Assembly: GCA_019694555.1 (NCBI GenBank)
Contig: JAIBBS010000047.1
Coordinates: forward strand, 1-48,082
Length of the DNA stretch: 48,082 nucleotides
Reading direction: 5' to 3'
Origin: Nannocystaceae bacterium
GTDB taxonomy: Bacteria; Myxococcota_A; Polyangia; Nannocystales; Nannocystaceae
The notes under the pieces are model-generated. The model worked only from the letters and a program-made list of their open reading frames with translations, had not been told where the DNA came from and ran no database searches. Both the position numbers and the translations under genes were made by a program. This document shows, piece by piece, positions 40,946-48,082 of this stretch (position 1 is its first letter; the number at the start of each line of letters is the position of its first letter).

Positions 40946-42585
40946 TCGCCCTGTCGCTGTTGCTGAGCCTGTCCTTGGGTGTGCCCGCCGGTCCCGGCAC
41001 CGTCGAGGGCGACGTGGTGATGCGCGCGATGCGAGACGAGCTCGCGCGCACCACCACGATGAAGCTGCCCGACTCGCCCGCGCCCTACTGGGCCTCGGTC
41101 AACGTCTTCGACAGCCGCGACGCGGTCGCGACCGCGAAGTTCGGCGCACTGGTCGACACCGAGGTCTCGCGTTCGCGCGTGGTCTCACCGCGCGTACGCG
41201 TGGGCGACTTCGGTCTCGACGCGGTCGGCGTGCCGATGCTCGAGCAGCCGCCGCTGGTCACCTTCGAGGACGACTACGACGCGCTGCGCCACGCGCTGTG
41301 GCGCTTCGGCGACAGCGCCTACAAGATGGCCGCGACCGGCTACCGCGAGGCGCAGACCGAGCAGGCCCAGCGCACCGTCGATCCCGATCGACCGGCCTCG
41401 TTCGCGGCGGCGACGCCCACGGTCACGCTGGGCGTGGTCGCACCGGTCGAGCTCGACGTGCAGCGGCTCGAGGGCCTGGCCAAGCGCGTCTCGGCGGTGT
41501 TCCGCGAGCACGATCACATCCAGGACTGCGAGGTCACGGTGTGGGCCCACGACGGTCTGCGCCGCTACATCGCGACCGACGGCGGTGCCGCGCGCGACGG
41601 CCAGCGGGGCCTGGCGATCGTGATCGAGGCCGCGACCCAGGCCGACGACGGCGAGGTGCTCGGTGCGCGGGTGGTGCGGGTCGGCGGCCTGGGCGACTTC
41701 ACCGACGAAGCCAGCCTCATCGCGGACGCCGAGCGCATCGCAGCGGATCTCGCGGCGCTGCGAAAAGCACCGCTGGTGCGCGACTACGCCGGGCCGGTCT
41801 TGCTCGAGCCCGAGGCCGCGGCCGCGCTGCTGACGATGGTGGTCGGCAACGAGCTGATCTCGGCCGGCCGCTGGAGCACCGACATCGAAGCGAAGCTGGG
41901 CCAGGTGGTGTTGCCGCGCGGCATGTCCGTGGTCGACGACCCGGGCCTGACCAGCTTCGCGGGCAAGCCGATGTTCGGTGGCTACCGCGTCGACGACGAG
42001 GGCACGCCGGCACAGCGCGTCGAGCTGGTGGTCGACGGCAAGCTGCAGACGCTGCTGTCGGGGCGCACGCCGGGCAAGAAGGTCAAGCAGAGCAACGGCC
42101 ACGCGCGCAGCGGGCCGTTCGCGATGGAGCTGCGCCCGGCGGTGAGCAACCTCGTCATCTCGAGCAAGAAGGGCCTCGGCGCGGCCGCGATGGAGAAGAA
42201 GCTGCTGTCGCTGGTGCGCGCGCGCGGCATGGACCACGGCATCGTCATCGCGCGCGGCTCGGGCATGGGCCGCGGCATGATGGCGTACCGCATCGGCAAG
42301 GACGGCAAGCGCGAGCTGGTGCGGCTGGGCTTCATGCGTCCGCCCGAGCTGGCCAAGCTGCGCGAGCTCGCCGCGGTGGGCAAGGAGATCGCGGTCGTGC
42401 ACCACATGCGGATCGGCGGGCACCCGTTCGAGCCCTCGGGCGCGCCGGCCGAGCTGAGCGCGTTCGCCTCGCCGATGTCGGTCGCGGCACCGGCGATCCT
42501 GCTCGACGACGCCGAGATCCACGCGTGGGGTGACAGCCACCCCAAGCCGCCGTCGTACCCCAAGCCGGCCCTGCGCAAGCGCTGA
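40942..42585 (+). CDS. Exported TldE/PmbA-like protein
   Basis: The 547-residue partner has an N-terminal signal (SLLLSLSLGVPAG, cleavage near 17) and TldD/TldE-family sequence such as GHARSGPFAMELRPAVSNLVI and RIGGHPFEPSG. The region matching HExxxH in the upstream protein reads EPEAAAALLTMVVG, lacking both His. It therefore corresponds to the inactive TldE half of the heterodimer. GGAGGT (40931-40936) precedes ATG 40942, which overlaps the upstream stop. A secreted TldD-TldE pair should degrade or process peptides outside the cytoplasm. Confidence 0.88.
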   Translation: MIALSLLLSLSLGVPAGPGTVEGDVVMRAMRDELARTTTMKLPDSPAPYWASVNVFDSRDAVATAKFGALVDTEVSRSRVVSPRVRVGDFGLDAVGVPMLEQPPLVTFEDDYDALRHALWRFGDSAYKMAATGYREAQTEQAQRTVDPDRPASFAAATPTVTLGVVAPVELDVQRLEGLAKRVSAVFREHDHIQDCEVTVWAHDGLRRYIATDGGAARDGQRGLAIVIEAATQADDGEVLGARVVRVGGLGDFTDEASLIADAERIAADLAALRKAPLVRDYAGPVLLEPEAAAALLTMVVGNELISAGRWSTDIEAKLGQVVLPRGMSVVDDPGLTSFAGKPMFGGYRVDDEGTPAQRVELVVDGKLQTLLSGRTPGKKVKQSNGHARSGPFAMELRPAVSNLVISSKKGLGAAAMEKKLLSLVRARGMDHGIVIARGSGMGRGMMAYRIGKDGKRELVRLGFMRPPELAKLRELAAVGKEIAVVHHMRIGGHPFEPSGAPAELSAFASPMSVAAPAILLDDAEIHAWGDSHPKPPSYPKPALRKR

Positions 42586-42644
42586 GCGGGCGGCTGCGCG
42601 CACACCGGCGGGCCCGGTGTGCGCGGCCGCGTCCGCGATCTACC

Positions 42645-44165
42645 ATGGAGGCGGTGTCGCGCACCGCCATCGCGGGCCTGCTCCTCGTCGGCTGCATCGC
42701 GGCCGCGTGCAAGCTCGGCGGCTTCGCGTGCGCCGACGATGGCGACTGCGCCGGCCGTGGCGACGGTGCTACGTGCGAGGCCACGGGTTGGTGCTCGTTC
42801 CCCGACGACAGCTGCACGTCGGGCGCGCGCTACGGCACCCACGCGGGCGACGGCCTGGGCGGGACCTGCGTCGAGCTCGGCGGCAGCTCGAGCAGCTCGA
42901 GCACGAGCAGCGAAGCCGGCCCGACCACGCTCGACGCGAGCGCGTCGCTCGAGACCTCGGTGTCCACCACCGTCACGACCACGCTCGACAGCTCGAGCAC
43001 GGGCGGCGATGCCGTCTGCGGCAACGCCGTGGTCGAAGGCGACGAGGCCTGCGACGACGGCAACCGCAGCACCGGCGACGGCTGCAACCCCGACTGCGTG
43101 CGCTCGGGCGAGGTCGCATGGAGCGTGGTCGTCGGCGATCAGCCGGTCGGTTTCGACGGCGCGTTCGCGATCGAGGCCATCGGCGACGGCGACATCGTGG
43201 TCTCGGTCAGCACCAGCCTGACGCCGGACAGCACCGCCGCCGGCGTGTGGCGGCTCGACGCCAACGGCAGCATCGTCTGGCAGTGGCAACATCCCGAGCT
43301 CGCGTGGCCCGATCCCTATGGCTGGGGCCTCGACGTGCTGCGGGTCGACGGCAAGGACGTCATCGGCACCGCGACCACCGGCACACCCGAGGGTGTGTGG
43401 CGCACGGCCGCTGCGACGCTGGGCGACGACGGCGAATTGCGCTGGACGCTGGAGTTCGACGGCACCGGGTTCGGCGTGGCGCTCGGACCCGACGACAACC
43501 TCTACGTCGGCGGCCACGACGTCGACGGCGTCGGCACGGTCTGGCCCATCGACGCCGCCGGCACCGCGATGATGCCGATCCAGGGCGGACCGTTCCTCCC
43601 CGACGGCGGCTTCCTCTACGACCTGCTGTACGAGGGCCCGCTGCGCCTGCAGATGGTTGGCCAGTACTCCACGGGCATGACCACGGCGGGGTTCTACCAA
43701 CTGTCGGAGAACCTCACCTCGACGAGCTTCGACATCGTGCTGGGCAGCGACAACGAGGCGCTCGCAGTCGCCCGCGATCCGCTGACGTCGCTCGACTGGG
43801 TGGTCGGCTACGCCGATCCCGGCGGCGGCTGGGTCGCGACGTACAGCGGGACCGACACCGCGCACGAGGCGAAGGTCGTGACCACGATGTCGCCGGCCAA
43901 CCTCCACGGCGTCGCGCCTGCACCCGACGGCGGCGCGGTCGCCATCGGCTGGGACAGTCAGTTCGGCGACCGCGACATGTTCGTGGTCAAGCTCGACGCC
44001 GAGGGGACCGTGCAGTGGTCGCGCGCCTACCCCGAGCTCAGTGGCGGCGACGACTTCGGCCGCGACGTGGTCGTGGGCGCCGACGGTTCGATGTTCGTGG
44101 TCGCGCAGATCTCCGATGCATCCGGCCTCGCGACCGACGGCTGGATCGCCCGCCTGCTACCCTGA
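42645..44165 (+). CDS. Lipoprotein with shared N-terminal Cys module, DUF4215 module and propeller
   Basis: The 506-residue lipoprotein has a signal ending AAAC (Cys22), and a Cys module (about 25-80) nearly the same in layout as that of the LamG protein at 10705 (G.F.C..D..C, CSFPDDSC, RYG). A Ser/Thr linker (80-120) leads to a DUF4215-type element (CGNAVVEGDEACDDGN...GDGCNPDC) at about 124-150. A beta-propeller region of about 350 residues follows, with WRLDANGSIVWQW, DDNLYVGGHD and WIARLLP motifs, as in the lipoprotein at 5980. It therefore combines modules of both other lipoproteins. Ligand unknown. Confidence 0.87.
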   Translation: MEAVSRTAIAGLLLVGCIAAACKLGGFACADDGDCAGRGDGATCEATGWCSFPDDSCTSGARYGTHAGDGLGGTCVELGGSSSSSSTSSEAGPTTLDASASLETSVSTTVTTTLDSSSTGGDAVCGNAVVEGDEACDDGNRSTGDGCNPDCVRSGEVAWSVVVGDQPVGFDGAFAIEAIGDGDIVVSVSTSLTPDSTAAGVWRLDANGSIVWQWQHPELAWPDPYGWGLDVLRVDGKDVIGTATTGTPEGVWRTAAATLGDDGELRWTLEFDGTGFGVALGPDDNLYVGGHDVDGVGTVWPIDAAGTAMMPIQGGPFLPDGGFLYDLLYEGPLRLQMVGQYSTGMTTAGFYQLSENLTSTSFDIVLGSDNEALAVARDPLTSLDWVVGYADPGGGWVATYSGTDTAHEAKVVTTMSPANLHGVAPAPDGGAVAIGWDSQFGDRDMFVVKLDAEGTVQWSRAYPELSGGDDFGRDVVVGADGSMFVVAQISDASGLATDGWIARLLP

Positions 44166-44169
44166 GCCC

Positions 44170-44712
44170 GTGGCCTTCGCGGTGCTCGACGTCGACTACG
44201 AAGCCGGCACCGACGCGGCCACCGCCGCGTGCGTCGTCGCAGACCGCGACGCGGACGCGACCCCGTTCGCCACGCTGGTCGCGCGGATCGACCACGTCGC
44301 ACCCTACGTGCCGGGCCGCTTCGCCGAACGCGAGCTGCCGTGTCTGCTCGCAGTGCTGGCCAAGCTGCGCGATCCCGTCGACACGCTCGTCATCGATGGC
44401 TACGTCCAGCTCGACGCGGCGGGCACGCCTGGACTCGGCGCGCATCTGTACGATCACTTCGCGGGGCGCTACGCGGTGATCGGCGTGGCGAAGACGCCCT
44501 ACGGCGACGGCGGGTTCGCGATCCCGGTCTACCGCGGCGGCAGCCGGCAACCGCTGTGGGTCACCGCTGCGGGCGTGCCGCCCGAGCAGGCCGCCGCGCG
44601 CGTGCAGGCGATGCACGGCGCCCACCGCATCCCGACCTTGCTCACGTGGGTCGATCGGCTCGCCGCCGGCGACCCGCCGCCATGGCCGATCGGCCGCGGT
44701 GGCCCCTGCTGA
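44170..44712 (+). CDS. nfi: Endonuclease V family protein
   Basis: The 180-residue protein resembles endonuclease V (Nfi), which cuts DNA near deoxyinosine. The metal-binding acids are probably Asp7 or Asp9 (AVLDVDY), Glu55 (ERELP, after the signature YVPGRF) and Asp76 (VIDGY). Lys108 in VAKTPY matches the conserved Lys of the family. The His-rich DGHG...SHFG motif of E. coli enzyme is replaced by DGYVQLD..GTPGLGAHLY, so it is a divergent branch, about 40 residues shorter than E. coli Nfi. GTG 44170 starts four bases after the lipoprotein stop. Activity is not certain. Confidence 0.8.
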   Translation: MAFAVLDVDYEAGTDAATAACVVADRDADATPFATLVARIDHVAPYVPGRFAERELPCLLAVLAKLRDPVDTLVIDGYVQLDAAGTPGLGAHLYDHFAGRYAVIGVAKTPYGDGGFAIPVYRGGSRQPLWVTAAGVPPEQAAARVQAMHGAHRIPTLLTWVDRLAAGDPPPWPIGRGGPC

Positions 44713-44827
44713 CGGCCCGCGAACCGGCGTGCTGGACGCGAGGCGGTCAGTTTCGGGGCGTACGCGCCGCTCAAGCCGGCAAGCAATCGACGCGATGGCG
44801 GGATCGACTGCGGGCATCCGCGCCACG

Positions 44828-45793
44828 ATGAGGCCGCCTTCGATCCCACCCCACGACCCCGTGCCTGTGCACGAGGCGCATCCACTCGCGCTGCTCGAGA
44901 CCGCGGCCGAGGAGCGCTTCGAACGCTGCACTCGCCTGGCGCGCCGACTGCTCGACGTACCCATCGCGATGGTGACGCTGGCCGACGGAGCGCAGCCGTG
45001 GCTGCCGGGTAGCCGCCCGCTGGAAGAACCCCCGCGCGAGCCGCAACCCTCCTTGTGTCACCGCGCGATGGACTGTGACGACGTGTTCGTGGTCCCCGAC
45101 GCGCGCGCCGATGCTCGCTTCGCCGATCACGCGCTCGTACTCGGCGCGCCCTACGTCCGCTTCTACGCGGGCGTGCCCCTGCGCGGTCCCGGTGGGCTGC
45201 GACTCGGTGCGCTGTGCGTCCTCGACCGCCGCCCGCGCGCCCTCGTCGACGGCGACGTCCAGGCCCTTCGCGATCTCGGCGCGATCGTGGCGGACGAGCT
45301 CGCGGCGCTGCGGCTGGCGACCGTGGATCCCCTGACCGGCCTCGCGAATCGCCGCGGCTTCTTCGCATTGGCGCGCACGGCCCTGGCGCTGTGCAGCCGC
45401 AGCCGGCAGCAGGCGGTGGTCGCGATGATCGACCTCGATCGCTTCAAGGCCATCAACGACGGGTTCGGACATCACGAGGGTGATTGCGCGCTGGCCGAGT
45501 TCGGCCAGATCCTCATCGCGACCTTCCGCGAGTCCGACATCGTCGCGCGACTGGGCGGCGACGAGTTCGGCGTGCTGCTCACCAACACCAACCTGCTGGA
45601 TGCTCCTCGCGCGCTTTCGCGGCTCGAGCAGACGGTAGCGAAGCGCAACGCCACCACCACGCGTCCCTACGCGCTGTCGTTCAGCTGTGGCATCGCCGCG
45701 TGCCGCGGCGATGCGCCGTCGTTCGTGGCGGACATGCAGGCCGCCGACGCGCACATGTTCGCGCTCAAGCGCGCGCGTGCACGCGTCGGCTGA
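44828..45793 (+). CDS. GAF-GGDEF diguanylate cyclase
   Basis: This 321-residue cytoplasmic sensor-cyclase has an N-terminal GAF domain (about 20-160: FERCTRLARRLLDVPIAMVTL, then FYAGVPLRGPGGLRLGALCVLD). A C-terminal GGDEF domain follows, with the active motif GGDEF at 243-247. RESD lies five residues before GGDEF, which is the inhibitory I-site RxxD that binds the product c-di-GMP. It should therefore make c-di-GMP under feedback control. ATG 44828 is chosen; an in-frame ATG at 44795 would add 11 residues. The GAF ligand is unknown. Confidence 0.92.
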   Translation: MRPPSIPPHDPVPVHEAHPLALLETAAEERFERCTRLARRLLDVPIAMVTLADGAQPWLPGSRPLEEPPREPQPSLCHRAMDCDDVFVVPDARADARFADHALVLGAPYVRFYAGVPLRGPGGLRLGALCVLDRRPRALVDGDVQALRDLGAIVADELAALRLATVDPLTGLANRRGFFALARTALALCSRSRQQAVVAMIDLDRFKAINDGFGHHEGDCALAEFGQILIATFRESDIVARLGGDEFGVLLTNTNLLDAPRALSRLEQTVAKRNATTTRPYALSFSCGIAACRGDAPSFVADMQAADAHMFALKRARARVG

Positions 45794-45805
45794 CGCGGCC
45801 GCGGA

Positions 45806-47896
<2,091 letters not shown>

Positions 47897-48082
47897 GGCG
47901 CTTGTCCAGTTCCACGCGATGCGGCGCGCAACGACGCGTGCCGGGGCGTGAAAGTCGGCGGAGTGTGGCCCCACATCGGCGCCGTCGACCACGGGTGCCA
48001 GCGTGAGATGACGCATGCCTCGGATCGCCGCGCGCGGCCGCGGCGCGCGGCGCTCGCCACGACGTCGTCGTCGCAGGCGGTG
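47897..48082 (-). other. Upstream leader of the EF-G gene, no gene seen
   Basis: These 186 bases before the EF-G start contain no gene I can support. Frames on both strands are shadows of GC-rich DNA. The promoter of the EF-G gene probably lies here or beyond the right edge. Confidence 0.4.

Overview
The window is very GC-rich DNA with strong third-position GC bias, GTG starts and many 4-base ATGA/GTGA overlaps. Several traits point to a myxobacterium (Myxococcota), most likely of the Nannocystis/Plesiocystis/Enhygromyxa type. These are a Ser/Thr kinase fused to a TPR-like sensor, about a dozen lipoproteins with Ser/Thr/Gly-rich linkers, DUF4215-type Cys modules, a MYXO-CTERM-like C-terminus, a sphingosine-phosphate-lyase-like enzyme, and an EF-G of the mitochondrial-like subfamily. 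The assignment rests on these traits only; no rRNA is present.

Layout. 1-3167: an FGGY sugar kinase overlapping a PLP-dependent sphingosine-phosphate-lyase-like gene. 3207-3572 (minus): a small two-helix membrane protein whose frame is interrupted by one TGA. A perfect hairpin lies after that TGA with the geometry of a bacterial SECIS element, so I read it as a selenoprotein. This is the most notable observation in the window. 3672-13320: an SDR dehydrogenase, a VWA lipoprotein, a receptor-like Ser/Thr kinase and surface lipoproteins (beta-propeller, LamG, HEAT-like). 13430-16833: housekeeping genes (TruC-type pseudouridine synthase, ThrRS lacking the TGS domain) plus small envelope proteins. 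17027-20803: a translationally coupled operon of three propeller lipoproteins and a cytochrome-P460-like lipoprotein. 20804-26306: a MYXO-CTERM-like protein, a methyltransferase, a protein with a (GGGGT)n tandem repeat and a Cys-rich lipoprotein.

26640-37682 is a compact island with four radical SAM genes (five radical SAM domains, one protein being a tandem fusion). It also holds a family-2 glycosyltransferase, a polytopic GT-C-like membrane glycosyltransferase, a nucleotide-sugar epimerase, an alpha/alpha-barrel protein, a lipoprotein and two related small exported proteins. It consists of one six-gene minus operon, a divergent three-gene plus operon, and a convergent two-gene minus operon. 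It looks like a peptide/protein or glycan modification and export pathway whose substrate is not evident.

37758-48082: a secreted CE2-like SGNH esterase, an exported TldD/TldE-like protease pair, another Cys-module/propeller lipoprotein, an endonuclease V family gene, a GAF-GGDEF diguanylate cyclase and EF-G. Coding density is high. The only gap above 300 bases (26307-26639) holds a tandem palindrome and an A10 tract. I found no tRNA, rRNA, CRISPR array, insertion sequence or phage genes.
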